NCBI RefSeq assembly: GCF_900167575.1
Contig: NZ_FUZP01000002.1
Coordinates: 248,001-312,000, forward strand
DNA from: Okibacterium fritillariae
GTDB taxonomy: Bacteria; Actinomycetota; Actinomycetes; Actinomycetales; Microbacteriaceae
Direction: 5' to 3'
DNA: 64,000 bases
The notes beneath the pieces were generated by a model. The model was not told where the DNA came from, did not search any database, and saw only the letters and a list, made by a program, of their open reading frames with translations. Position numbers and translations under genes: made by a program. Below are positions 31,431 to 40,733 of this stretch, in pieces (the first letter of the stretch is position 1; every line of letters starts with the position of its first letter).

Positions 31431-34328
31431 GTGACAGGCACAAAGAAGCTGGTCATCGTAGAGTCGCCCACCAAGATGAAGTCGATTGCCGGCTATCTGG
31501 GCGACGGATACGAGGTCCTGAGTTCGGTGGGGCACATTCGTGACCTGGCCGAGCCGAAGAACCTGCCCGCCGACCTCAAAAAGGGTGGCCTCGGCAAGTT
31601 CGCCGTCGACGTCGACAACGGGTTCGAACCGTACTACGTCGTCTCCGACAGCAAGAAGAAAACTGTCGCCGAACTCAAACGAGCCCTGAAAGACGCCGAC
31701 GAACTCCTGCTCGCCACCGATGAAGACCGCGAAGGCGAAGCCATCGCATGGCACCTGCTGCAGGTCCTCAAGCCCAAGGTGCCCGTCCGCCGCATGGTCT
31801 TCCACGAGATCACCAAAGACGCCATCCTCGCGGCCACCGACAACACCCGTGAACTCGACGTCGCCCTGGTCGACGCGCAGGAGACACGCCGCATCCTCGA
31901 CCGCATCTACGGCTACGAGATCTCCCCGGTCCTCTGGCGCAAGGTCGGTCCGGCGCTGTCCGCCGGTCGTGTCCAGTCCGCCGCCACCCGTCTCGTCGTC
32001 GACCGCGAGCGCGAACGCCTCGCCTTCACCGCCGCCAGCTACTGGGACCTCACGGCCCACGTCGCCGCCGACGAAGCCACGCCGTTCGAAGCGCGTCTCG
32101 TGCGACTCGACGGCGAGCGCGTCGCCACCGGTCGCGACTACGACGACACCGGTGCGCTGAAGAGCAAGGCCGTGCCGCTCGACGAAGCCACCGCCACGAG
32201 CCTGGCCGCCGCGCTCTCCGCGCCCGGCACACCCGTTCGCGTCAGCAAGGTCGAGTCGAAGCCCTACTCGCGTCGACCGGCGGCGCCCTTCACCACGTCG
32301 ACCCTGCAGCAGGAGGCCGCGCGCAAGCTGCGGTTCTCGGCCCGTCAGACGATGAGCGTCGCTCAGTCGCTGTACGAAAACGGTTACATCACCTATATGC
32401 GAACCGACTCGGCGTCCCTGTCGAGCCAGGCCATCAATGCGGCCCGTGCGCAGGCGACAAGCCTCTACGGCGCCGAGACCATTCCCGACAAGCCGCGTCA
32501 ATACGCCGGCAAGTCCAAGAACGCTCAAGAGGCACACGAGGCCATCCGCCCCTCGGGTGACACCTTCCGCACGCCGTCCTCACTCGCGTCGACGCTGCAC
32601 GGCAACGACTTCAAGCTCTACGACCTGATCTGGAAGCGCACCGTCGCCAGCCAGATGGCCGATGCCAAGGGGCAGACCGCAACGGTCACCATCGAGGCGA
32701 CCGCCGACAAGGTCGCCGAGTTCACGGCATCCGGCACCGTCATCACGTTCCGTGGGTTCCTCAACGCCTACGAAGAGGGCCAGGACGAAGACCGCAACGC
32801 CGACGCCAGCGCCAAGGAAGCGAAGCTCCCGCCGCTGACCGAAGGTCAGCAGGTCGCACTGCGCGACGTCGAGGCGAAGGGTCACGAGACCAGCCCGCCG
32901 CCCCGCTACACCGAAGCAAGCCTCGTCAAGCAGCTCGAAGAGCTCGGCATCGGCCGCCCGTCGACATACGCGCAAACCATCGCCACCATCATGGACCGCG
33001 GATATGTGACGCAGCGGGGGCAGGCACTCATCCCCAGCTGGATCGCGTTCAGCGTCGTGCGTTTGCTCGAGCAGCACTTCGGCGACCTGGTGCAGTACGA
33101 CTTCACCGCCGCAATGGAAGAAGATCTCGACCGCATCGCCAACGGCAGCCAAGACCGCACGGCCTGGCTGCAGAACTTCTACTACGGGGGCGACGACCAC
33201 ACCGGTCTCCGTCAGGTCATCGACAACCTCGGAGAAATCGACGCGCGCGACATCAACTCTCTGCGCATCGACGACGACATCACGCTGCGCATCGGAAAAT
33301 ACGGCCCTTACCTCGAGGTTCCCGACGCCGACAACGCCGAGGGCACGCCGCGCCGCGTCAACATCCCCGAAGAACTCGCGCCCGACGAGCTCACACCGGC
33401 CAAGGCGCGCGAGCTGATCGACGCGCCCGTCATCGGAGACCGCGTTTTGGGCGTCAACCCCGAGAACGGCAAGCAGATCGTGGCGAAGGACGGCCGCTTC
33501 GGCCCCTATGTCACCGAGGTCGACCCCGAGCCCGCAGAAGTCGCAGCGCCCGAAGCGGATGCCACCACCGTCGACCCGGCAACGGGCGAAGTGCTCGAGG
33601 GTGCCAAGAAGCCCGCCAAGAAGAAGGCGCCGGCTAAGAAGGCCGCCGAGAAGCCGCGCACCGCGTCTCTGTTCAAGTCGATGTCGCCCGACACCATCGA
33701 CTTCGATACCGCCATGCAGCTGCTCAACCTGCCGCGAGTCGTGGGGAACGACCCCGAGAGCGGGGAAGAAATCACGGCCCAGAACGGCCGCTACGGCCCC
33801 TACCTGAAGAAGGGCGCCGACACCCGTTCGCTCACGAGCGAGGACGAGATCTTCACGATCGACATCCCCGGAGCCGTCGAACTCTACGCCCAGCCCAAGT
33901 ACGGTGCGAAGCGCGCGTCGAGCGCCCTGAAAGAGTTCGAGGCCGACCCCGAGAGCGGCAAGCCCATCAAGGTGAAGGACGGCCGATTCGGGCCCTACGT
34001 CACCGACGGCGTCACGAACGCGACCATCCCCAAGGCCGAATCGGTCGAAGAGATCACGTTCGACCGTGCCGTTCAGCTGCTGGCCGACAAACGCGCAAAG
34101 GGTCCGGCCGCACCGCGGGCGAAGAAGGCACCGGCGAAGAAGGCTCCGGCCAAAAAGGCCCCGGTGAAAAAGACGGTCGCTGCGAAGACGACGACGGCGA
34201 AGGCGACCGCGGCCAAGACGACGGCCGCGAAGACCACCGCCGCGAAGACCACCGCCGCGAAGGCGCCGGCCAAGAAACCCGCCGCCAGGAAAACTGCCGC
34301 CACGAAAACTGCCGCCGACACGAAATGA
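31431..34328 (+). CDS. topA: DNA topoisomerase I
   Basis: This 965-residue type IA topoisomerase relaxes negative supercoils. The Toprim domain contains IVESPTKMKSIAGYL and ATDEDREGEAIAWH (residues 95-108). The catalytic tyrosine is Y322 in ITYMRTDS. Instead of the Cys4 zinc fingers of E. coli, the C-terminal part has repeated small domains marked by NGRYGPYLKKG and DGRFGPYVT, then a tail of Lys/Ala repeats (about 895-965). The GTG at 31431 has GAGGAG eight bases upstream. tmk follows with an ATGA overlap. Confidence 0.96.
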   Translation: MTGTKKLVIVESPTKMKSIAGYLGDGYEVLSSVGHIRDLAEPKNLPADLKKGGLGKFAVDVDNGFEPYYVVSDSKKKTVAELKRALKDADELLLATDEDREGEAIAWHLLQVLKPKVPVRRMVFHEITKDAILAATDNTRELDVALVDAQETRRILDRIYGYEISPVLWRKVGPALSAGRVQSAATRLVVDRERERLAFTAASYWDLTAHVAADEATPFEARLVRLDGERVATGRDYDDTGALKSKAVPLDEATATSLAAALSAPGTPVRVSKVESKPYSRRPAAPFTTSTLQQEAARKLRFSARQTMSVAQSLYENGYITYMRTDSASLSSQAINAARAQATSLYGAETIPDKPRQYAGKSKNAQEAHEAIRPSGDTFRTPSSLASTLHGNDFKLYDLIWKRTVASQMADAKGQTATVTIEATADKVAEFTASGTVITFRGFLNAYEEGQDEDRNADASAKEAKLPPLTEGQQVALRDVEAKGHETSPPPRYTEASLVKQLEELGIGRPSTYAQTIATIMDRGYVTQRGQALIPSWIAFSVVRLLEQHFGDLVQYDFTAAMEEDLDRIANGSQDRTAWLQNFYYGGDDHTGLRQVIDNLGEIDARDINSLRIDDDITLRIGKYGPYLEVPDADNAEGTPRRVNIPEELAPDELTPAKARELIDAPVIGDRVLGVNPENGKQIVAKDGRFGPYVTEVDPEPAEVAAPEADATTVDPATGEVLEGAKKPAKKKAPAKKAAEKPRTASLFKSMSPDTIDFDTAMQLLNLPRVVGNDPESGEEITAQNGRYGPYLKKGADTRSLTSEDEIFTIDIPGAVELYAQPKYGAKRASSALKEFEADPESGKPIKVKDGRFGPYVTDGVTNATIPKAESVEEITFDRAVQLLADKRAKGPAAPRAKKAPAKKAPAKKAPVKKTVAAKTTTAKATAAKTTAAKTTAAKTTAAKAPAKKPAARKTAATKTAADTK

Positions 34329-34960
34329 GCGAGCGACCGCATCCCGGCCTCTTCGTCACCATCGAGGGAGGGGACGGCTCGGGTAAATCGACCCAAGCCG
34401 CCCTCCTCGAACAGTGGTTGACCGACGAGGGATACACCGTGGTTCGCACGCGCGAACCCGGCGGCACCGAGGTCGGTCTGCTGCTGCGTGAAATCGTGCT
34501 GCACCATCGGGGGGACATCCCGCCGCGCGCCGAAGCGCTCCTGTATGCCGCCGATCGCGCGCAACACGTGGCCACGCTCGTCCGGCCCGCCTTGCAGCGC
34601 GGAGACATCGTCCTGCAAGACCGGTATATCGACTCCTCCGTCGCCTACCAGGGCGCAGGCCGCACCCTCGGCGGCGACGAGATCCGCGCCCTGTCCGACT
34701 GGGCAACCGACGGTCTCGCACCCGACATCACCCTTCTTCTCGACCTCGACGAAGAAACGGCCCGGGCGCGGATGGGGGCAACCGAACGGCGTTTCGACCG
34801 CCTCGAAGCCGAGAAACAAGACTTCCACCGCCGGGTGCGCGGGGCTTTCCTCGCGATCGCCGACAACGAACCCGACAGGGTCGCCGTGATCGACGCCGCC
34901 GAACCCGTCGAACTCGTCGCCGAGACGATCGCCGCACGCATCCGCCCGCTTCTGCCGTAA
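34325..34960 (+). CDS. tmk: Thymidylate kinase
   Basis: This 211-residue enzyme phosphorylates dTMP to dTDP. The P-loop is GGDGSGKST (about 14-22), the DR motif is VRTREPGGTEVG, and the substrate loop is LQDRYIDSSVAYQGAGR. The lid region carries Arg as in type I or II enzymes. Its start overlaps the topA stop (ATGA), and holB follows 55 bases downstream, so topA-tmk-holB probably forms a DNA-replication operon. Confidence 0.95.
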   Translation: MSERPHPGLFVTIEGGDGSGKSTQAALLEQWLTDEGYTVVRTREPGGTEVGLLLREIVLHHRGDIPPRAEALLYAADRAQHVATLVRPALQRGDIVLQDRYIDSSVAYQGAGRTLGGDEIRALSDWATDGLAPDITLLLDLDEETARARMGATERRFDRLEAEKQDFHRRVRGAFLAIADNEPDRVAVIDAAEPVELVAETIAARIRPLLP

Positions 34961-35015
34961 GGGACGTCGCTCCGAGCGCCCGTCCGCTGTCAGGGGCCGC
35001 CGGTAAGGTGGAACC

Positions 35016-36143
35016 GTGGGAGCTTGGGACGACATCATCGGGCAGACGGACGCCGTCGAGCTGCTGACCGACGCCAGCCGCAACCCGCAGGCCATGACGC
35101 ACGCCTGGCTCATCACGGGGCCACCCGGGTCGGGCCGCTCCAACCTGGCCTACGCGTTCGCCAAAGCGCTCCTCAGCCGCGTGCCCGGCGGCGACGAGCA
35201 CACCGACCAGCAGGTCGACGCACGCACACATCCTGATCTGACATCCCTGTCCACCAGCAAAGTCATCATCTCGATCGACGAGGTGCGACACCTCGTCACC
35301 GGCGCCTCCTATGCGCCCTCCGTCGGCCGCTACCGTGTGCTCGTCGTCGAAGACGCCGATCGGATGGCCGAGCGCACCTCCAACGTGCTCCTCAAAGCGC
35401 TCGAAGAGCCGCCCGAGCGCACCGTGTGGATCCTGTGCGCACCGAGCGAAGCCGACCTCATTCCCACCATCCGCTCACGCGTGCGCAGCGTGCGGCTGCG
35501 CGTGCCCGACGTCACCGAGGTGGCCGCGCTCCTGCAGCGCCGAGACGGCGTCGACGCCGAGACGGCCGAGCGTGCGGCCCGGCACGCCCAGAACCACATC
35601 GGCATGGCGCACCGTCTGGCCACCGACGAGACGGCGAGACAGCGGCGCGACGAGACGCTGCGCGTGGCGCTCACGGTGCGCACCGTTTCAGACGCCGTCG
35701 TGGGCGCCGCCACCCTGCTCGAACTCGCCGGCTCCGACGCGAGCGCCTACACCGAGCAGCGCGACGCCGAAGAACGCGAACACGCCCTACGCTCGCTGGG
35801 CATCGAACCCGGCAAACCCGTTCCGCCCGCGCTGCGCGCCCAGATCCGCGGGCTCGAAGAAGAACAGAAACGCCGGGCCACCCGCAGCCTGCGCGACGGC
35901 ATCGATCGCATCCTCGTCGACCTGCAATCGGTCTACCGCGACATCGCGCTGCTGCAATTCGGCATCGACGACACCATCATCAACCGCGAGCTGCTGCCGC
36001 ACCTGCGACAATCAGCAGAATCATCGAGCCAGGCCAGCACCATGGCCACGCTCGACGCCATCGCCACCGCCCGCCACCGCATAGAGGGGAACGTCGCGCC
36101 CGCACTGGCTCTCGAAGCCATGCTCGTCGCGGCACAACGCTGA
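35016..36143 (+). CDS. holB: DNA polymerase III delta' subunit
   Basis: This 375-residue clamp-loader subunit shows WDDIIGQTDAVELL, a degenerate P-loop GPPGSGRSN (Arg41 instead of Lys), VVEDADRMAERTSNVLLKALEEPP and IRSRVRSVRLR. Delta' subunits do not need ATP hydrolysis, so the degenerate loop is tolerated. The four-Cys zinc module of typical delta' proteins is missing: the segment after KALLSR is GGDEHTDQQVDARTHPDL, with no Cys. The GTG start is 14 bases after the AGGTGG region. The next gene begins one base after the stop. Confidence 0.93.
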   Translation: MGAWDDIIGQTDAVELLTDASRNPQAMTHAWLITGPPGSGRSNLAYAFAKALLSRVPGGDEHTDQQVDARTHPDLTSLSTSKVIISIDEVRHLVTGASYAPSVGRYRVLVVEDADRMAERTSNVLLKALEEPPERTVWILCAPSEADLIPTIRSRVRSVRLRVPDVTEVAALLQRRDGVDAETAERAARHAQNHIGMAHRLATDETARQRRDETLRVALTVRTVSDAVVGAATLLELAGSDASAYTEQRDAEEREHALRSLGIEPGKPVPPALRAQIRGLEEEQKRRATRSLRDGIDRILVDLQSVYRDIALLQFGIDDTIINRELLPHLRQSAESSSQASTMATLDAIATARHRIEGNVAPALALEAMLVAAQR

Positions 36144-36144
36144 C

Positions 36145-37884
36145 ATGAACAACGACGATATGGGCAACGCCGACCAGAACGCTCCGGGTGCCGGCCACAA
36201 CGCTCCGGGCGCCGGCCACAACGCCCCGGGTGCCGGAAACGATGCTCCGGGTGCGCGCCACACCCCGCACGGCTCGACCCCGTGGGAACTCAGGTCCGCC
36301 GACACGGCCATCGAGGGCCGCCGCCCGCGCCGGTCTCTGCGCCGCCGCGCGGCCAGCGTCGTGGCCACCGTCACCGTCGCCGCACTCGCCCTGAGCGGCT
36401 GTGTCACGGCCTTTCTCCCGAGCGACCATAACGGGGGCGGCAGCAGCACCTCCACGCCCGTAGCCGAAGACGTGGCCGCCGACCTCACACCCTTCTACAG
36501 CCAAACCCTCACCTGGAAGAGCTGCGAAGGCGGCGATCTCGAGTGCACCACCTTCGACACCCCCGAGAACTGGGATGACCCCTCGGCCGGTTCCGTCGAG
36601 ATCGCCGCCGTGCGCTCCCGAGCCACCGGCTCCGACCGCGTCGGCTCTCTGCTCGTCAACCCGGGCGGACCCGGCGGCTCCGGCTACGACTTCGTCGCCG
36701 ACAGCCTCGACTTCGCCACCGACCAGAAGCTGCAGGCATCCTTCGACATCGTCGGCTTCGACCCCCGCGGCGTCGGCCGATCGACACCCGTCACCTGCTT
36801 CGACCCGAAAGCGCTCGACGCCTACCTCTACGACATCCCGGCCAACGCGCGCGGAACAGAGGCGTGGCAGCAGGAGAGCGCCCAGAGCGCCACCGACTTC
36901 GGTCAGGCCTGCGCCGACAACACGGGCGAGTTCCTGCACTACGTGAACACCGTGCAGTCGGCCCACGACATGGACCTGCTGCGCGCGCTCGTCGGCGACA
37001 GCAAGCTCTACTACCTCGGCTACTCCTACGGCACGTTCCTCGGCGCCACCTACGCCGAGCTCTTCCCCGACAAAGTCGGCCGCCTCGTGCTCGACGGCGC
37101 CATCGACCCCTCGGTCAGCAACTTCGAGGTCACCAAGACGCAGTCGATCGGCTTCGAGAACGCCCTCAAGGCCTACCTCGAGAGCTGCCTCGCCGGCTCC
37201 GACTGCCCCTTCACCGGGTCGGTCGACCAAGCCATGACGCAGATCCGTGCGCTGCTCGAATCCGTCGACAAGACGCCCATCCGCAACTCGGACGGGCGCA
37301 TGCTCGGCTCGGGCACCCTCGTCACCGCCATCATCTACCCGCTCTACTCGCAGTCCAGCTGGAGCTACCTCACCCAGATGTTCGACGACGTCATGAAGGG
37401 CTCCGCCAGCGTCGCCTTCACGCTCGCCGACGGCTACAACGGGCGCAACCCCGACGGCACCTACGCCGACAACTCCACCGAGTCGTTCACGGCCTACAAC
37501 TGCCTCGACTACACCTACGACGCCGACCCCGCCGTCATGGCCGAGCAGGCCGCCGAAATCGAGAAGGCCGCGCCCGTCATCGGCAGCTACATGACCTACG
37601 GCGACATCGGATGCGCCAACTGGCCCTACACCGACGGCGCCGAGCGGGTCGCCATCAACGCCCCCGGCGCCCCGCCCATCATGGTCGTCGGCACCACCAA
37701 CGACCCGGCCACGCCCTACGAATGGGCCGTCTCGCTCGCCGACCAGCTCGAGAGTGGATTCCTCCTCACCTATCAGGGCGAGGGGCACACCGGCTACAAC
37801 AAGGGCTCCGACTGCGTGGACAAGGCCGTCGACGACTACCTGGTCAACGGCACCGCGCTGAGCTCCGATCCGAAATGCACCTGA
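36145..37884 (+). CDS. Lipoprotein alpha/beta hydrolase with TAP-like C-terminal domain
   Basis: This 579-residue exported hydrolase resembles tripeptidyl-aminopeptidases and related actinobacterial lipoproteins. The lipobox LSGC (lipidated C86) follows a twin-basic stretch and hydrophobic helix. The nucleophile elbow is GYSYGTFLG, and the oxyanion-type NPGGPGGSGYDF and GFDPRGVGRSTP are family-typical. The TAP C-terminal domain near the end includes the His of GEGHTGY. Residues 12-39 are four imperfect copies of a heptapeptide (NAPGAGH). This means the annotated N-terminus is about 60 residues longer than a normal signal peptide, so the true start may be further downstream. It begins one base after holB. 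Confidence 0.88.
   Translation: MNNDDMGNADQNAPGAGHNAPGAGHNAPGAGNDAPGARHTPHGSTPWELRSADTAIEGRRPRRSLRRRAASVVATVTVAALALSGCVTAFLPSDHNGGGSSTSTPVAEDVAADLTPFYSQTLTWKSCEGGDLECTTFDTPENWDDPSAGSVEIAAVRSRATGSDRVGSLLVNPGGPGGSGYDFVADSLDFATDQKLQASFDIVGFDPRGVGRSTPVTCFDPKALDAYLYDIPANARGTEAWQQESAQSATDFGQACADNTGEFLHYVNTVQSAHDMDLLRALVGDSKLYYLGYSYGTFLGATYAELFPDKVGRLVLDGAIDPSVSNFEVTKTQSIGFENALKAYLESCLAGSDCPFTGSVDQAMTQIRALLESVDKTPIRNSDGRMLGSGTLVTAIIYPLYSQSSWSYLTQMFDDVMKGSASVAFTLADGYNGRNPDGTYADNSTESFTAYNCLDYTYDADPAVMAEQAAEIEKAAPVIGSYMTYGDIGCANWPYTDGAERVAINAPGAPPIMVVGTTNDPATPYEWAVSLADQLESGFLLTYQGEGHTGYNKGSDCVDKAVDDYLVNGTALSSDPKCT
36178..36261 (+). repeat. 21-base tandem repeat encoding NAPGAGH
   Basis: Four 21-base units (36178-36198, 36199-36219, 36220-36240 and 36241-36261) encode near-identical heptapeptides at the N-terminus of the hydrolase. 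Differences between units are mostly synonymous, suggesting selection on the peptide or recent duplication. Confidence 0.85.
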
Positions 37885-38004
37885 TCACCAAATAAATGAC
37901 ACGCCGATGGCCGCGGTGGGGCTGTGCCCGATTCACACTCGGGCCCAGAAACCGCTAAGATCATTCCTTGTGTTGCCGTACACGCGAAAGCGAACGGCAA
38001 ACAC

Positions 38005-38080
38005 GCCGCCCTAGCTCAGTCGGCAGAGCGATTCACTCGTAATGAATAGGTCAGGGGTTCGATTCCCCTGGGCGGCTCCA
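38005..38080 (+). tRNA. tRNA-Thr (anticodon CGT)
   Basis: The cloverleaf is complete: acceptor GCCGCCC with GGGCGGC, D-arm GCTC/GAGC, anticodon stem ATTCA/TGAAT with loop CTCGTAA (anticodon CGT, reading ACG), and T-arm AGGGG/CCCCT with loop TTCGATT. The discriminator is T at 38077 and the CCA end (38078-38080) is encoded. Confidence 0.97.
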
Positions 38081-38128
38081 CTTCTTCATCCCCTCGTGCG
38101 GTCCACGAACACGCACTAAGCTTGCGCC

Positions 38129-39133
38129 GTGACTAAAGACGGCACGCTCCGCTGGGGCATCCTCGGACCAGGCGGCATCGCACACGCGTTCACCGCAGAC
38201 CTCATCCAGAACGGCCTCATCGTGCAGGCCGTCGGCTCGCGCCAGCTCATCAAGGCGCAAGAATTCGCCGACGAATTCGACATCGCCACCGCGCACGGCA
38301 GCTACGAAGACCTCGTGGCCGACCCCGACGTCGACGTCATCTACATCGCCACGCCGCATCCCTTCCACGCCGAGAACGCCCTGCTCGCGCTGAACGCCGG
38401 CAAGCACGTCCTCGTCGAAAAACCCTTCACCCTCAACCAGGCCGAAGCGGAACGCGTCGTCGCGCGCGCCACCGAGCTCGGCCTCGTCGTGCTCGAAGCC
38501 ATGTGGACCCGCTTCCTGCCGCACATGGTGCGCCTGCGCGAGATCCTCGCCGAAGGCCTCCTCGGCGACCTGGTGGGCGTCGTCGCCGACCACACGCAGT
38601 CACTGCCGCAGAACCCCGAGCACCGCATCAACAACCTCGAGCTGGGTGGCGGCGCGCTCCTCGACCTCGGCATCTACCCGATCTCCTTCACGGTCGACGT
38701 GCTCGGCCTCCCCGACACCATCCAGGCATCGGCGGCCTTCGCCGAGACGGGCGCCGACTCCACCGTCGCCACCGTGTTCGGATACGACGGCGGCCGCACC
38801 GCCACGAGCTTCAGCACCAGCACGGCCAAGGGCACGAACGTCGCGTCGGTGCTCGGCACGCGCGGGCGCATCGACCTCGACGCCGTGTGGTACTCGCCGA
38901 CCACGTTCCGCCGCTACGACGCCGACGGCGAGCTGCAGGAGACCTACACGTCGACCGTCGTCGGCCGCGGCATGCACTATCAGGCGCTCGAGCTCGAGCG
39001 ACTCGTCGCCGAGGAGCACCTGACGGGCGACATCCTGCCGACCAGCGAATCCATCGCGATCATGGGCGTGCTCGACGCGATCAGACGCCAGATCGGGCTC
39101 GTCTACCCGGGCGAGCGCGACACCGCGGTCTGA
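38129..39133 (+). CDS. Gfo/Idh/MocA family NAD(P)-dependent oxidoreductase
   Basis: This 334-residue protein has the nucleotide-binding GILGPGGIAHAF at its start and the conserved KHVLVEKPFTLNQAEA, the Lys-Pro signature of the family. The C-terminal half is the usual alpha/beta substrate domain. Substrates are typically sugars or inositols; the one here is not evident. The GTG at 38129 lies 48 bases after the tRNA and has no strong ribosome-binding site, so it may be expressed from a leaderless or short-leader transcript. Confidence 0.88.
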   Translation: MTKDGTLRWGILGPGGIAHAFTADLIQNGLIVQAVGSRQLIKAQEFADEFDIATAHGSYEDLVADPDVDVIYIATPHPFHAENALLALNAGKHVLVEKPFTLNQAEAERVVARATELGLVVLEAMWTRFLPHMVRLREILAEGLLGDLVGVVADHTQSLPQNPEHRINNLELGGGALLDLGIYPISFTVDVLGLPDTIQASAAFAETGADSTVATVFGYDGGRTATSFSTSTAKGTNVASVLGTRGRIDLDAVWYSPTTFRRYDADGELQETYTSTVVGRGMHYQALELERLVAEEHLTGDILPTSESIAIMGVLDAIRRQIGLVYPGERDTAV

Positions 39134-39216
39134 CGCCAGGGGGTCGCCGCCCCGAACTCCGCACAGATTCCACAATCGATGGGGCGAAACCGCGAACCCC
39201 GGTTTAGGATCTTCGG

Positions 39217-40716
39217 GTGCGCGAAACCTCTGACGACACCACCGAACCTTCTTCGGAACCGTCGACGAACCCGCGCGGCATCGGAGCCTTCTTCGCCCGC
39301 CACCGCACCGCCTGGCTGATCACGGCCGCCGCGGCCGGCTTCGCGCTCATCGGCTCGGGGGCCGTGGCCGTCGGCGCGGCAACGTCGCCCGTCGTCACGT
39401 CGAGCGCGCAAACGGCAGAAGTGCAAGAAGTCGCGCCCTCGACATCCGCGAGCCCCGCGCCCACCCCGACCGCCACCACGCCGCCGCCGCGCCCCGTGCC
39501 CGCCGACGCCGTGCCGGCGTCGAAACTGCGCACCTGCTCCGTGCAGGGCCTCACGACCGACCCCCGTTTCGGCAACATGCAGGCGCAGGCCCTCAACGCC
39601 GACACGGGGGAGGTGCTCTTCGACCGCGACGCCGGCACGCCCAACCGCACCGCCAGCGTCTTGAAGCTGCTGACCACGTCGGCCGCCCTCGCCGCCCTCG
39701 GCCCCGACTACCGCGCCACCACGCGTGTCGTGCAGGGCTCCGAGCCGGGCACCATCGTGCTGGTGGGCGGTGGAGACGTGACGCTCACGCGTCTGCCCAC
39801 GGGTCAGGAATCCATCTACAAGGGGGCGGCGCACCTCGACGACCTCGCCGCGCGCGCCAAAGCCGCCTACGAAGCATCCAACCCGGGTGTGCCCATCACG
39901 AAGATCGTGCTCGACGCGAGCTACTTCGGCGGCGACGGCTGGCAGCCCAGCTGGGAGACGTCGGAGCGCTGGAACGGCTGGATGTCGATCATCACGGCCC
40001 TGCAGGTCGACGGTGACCGCGACAACCCCGTGTTGCAGGATTCGCCGCGCAGCACCGACCCGGTTGCACGCGCGGGAACGGCCTTCGCCAGCTACTTCGG
40101 CGGCGTTCCCACGGTCGTCGGCACGGCTCCGGTCGGCGCGGCCGAACTGGCCCAGGTGCAGTCGCAGCCGGTTTCGGTGCTGGTGAAGCAGACGCTCGTG
40201 CCCTCGGACAACTCGGTCGCCGAGATGCTCGGCCGCCTCACGGCCATCAAGCTCGGCGCCGGCAACACGTTCGACGCCATCCGCCAGGCCACGCCCCAGG
40301 CGCTGCAGGCCTACGGCATCGACGTGTCGGGCATCGTGACGGTCGACGGTTCCGGGCTCAGCGACAACAACGCCGTGCCGCCCACGTACCTCACGCAGCT
40401 CATGTTGAAGATCAACAAGCGCGAGGGCAACCTCGGCAACATCTACGACGGCCTGCCGGTGGCGGGTCGATCGGGCACCCTGTCGTTCAGCGACCGCTTC
40501 AACGGCGGCAACACCGTCGCGCGCGGTCACATCTTTGCCAAGACCGGTTCGATCAAGACCGGCTACACCCTCTCGGGCATCGTCAAGGCCAAGGATGGCA
40601 GCACCCTCGTGTTCGCGATCTTCGCCCTCGGCAAGGTCTCGGCAACCGCTCGCCAGGCCATCGACACGCTCGCGACCGGCTTCTACAATTGTGGAAACAA
40701 TCTCTCGAACAACTGA
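39217..40716 (+). CDS. dacB: D-alanyl-D-alanine carboxypeptidase (PBP4/DacB type)
   Basis: This 499-residue serine peptidase trims or opens peptidoglycan peptides outside the membrane. One membrane helix lies at 32-56, followed by a Pro/Thr-rich linker (75-97). The active-site motifs are SVLK (nucleophile S147, K150), SDN at 330-332 and KTG at 442-444; the large domain inserted between the first two is diagnostic of the PBP4 class. The GTG start follows a weak ribosome-binding site. pncA starts 17 bases downstream and may be co-transcribed. Confidence 0.93.
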   Translation: MRETSDDTTEPSSEPSTNPRGIGAFFARHRTAWLITAAAAGFALIGSGAVAVGAATSPVVTSSAQTAEVQEVAPSTSASPAPTPTATTPPPRPVPADAVPASKLRTCSVQGLTTDPRFGNMQAQALNADTGEVLFDRDAGTPNRTASVLKLLTTSAALAALGPDYRATTRVVQGSEPGTIVLVGGGDVTLTRLPTGQESIYKGAAHLDDLAARAKAAYEASNPGVPITKIVLDASYFGGDGWQPSWETSERWNGWMSIITALQVDGDRDNPVLQDSPRSTDPVARAGTAFASYFGGVPTVVGTAPVGAAELAQVQSQPVSVLVKQTLVPSDNSVAEMLGRLTAIKLGAGNTFDAIRQATPQALQAYGIDVSGIVTVDGSGLSDNNAVPPTYLTQLMLKINKREGNLGNIYDGLPVAGRSGTLSFSDRFNGGNTVARGHIFAKTGSIKTGYTLSGIVKAKDGSTLVFAIFALGKVSATARQAIDTLATGFYNCGNNLSNN

Positions 40717-40733
40717 AGCGGGGTAGTGAGCGG

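Noticed and set aside
36178-36261. 21-base repeat as a CRISPR-like array.
   Set aside because: Units are contiguous without spacers and remain in frame within a coding region.
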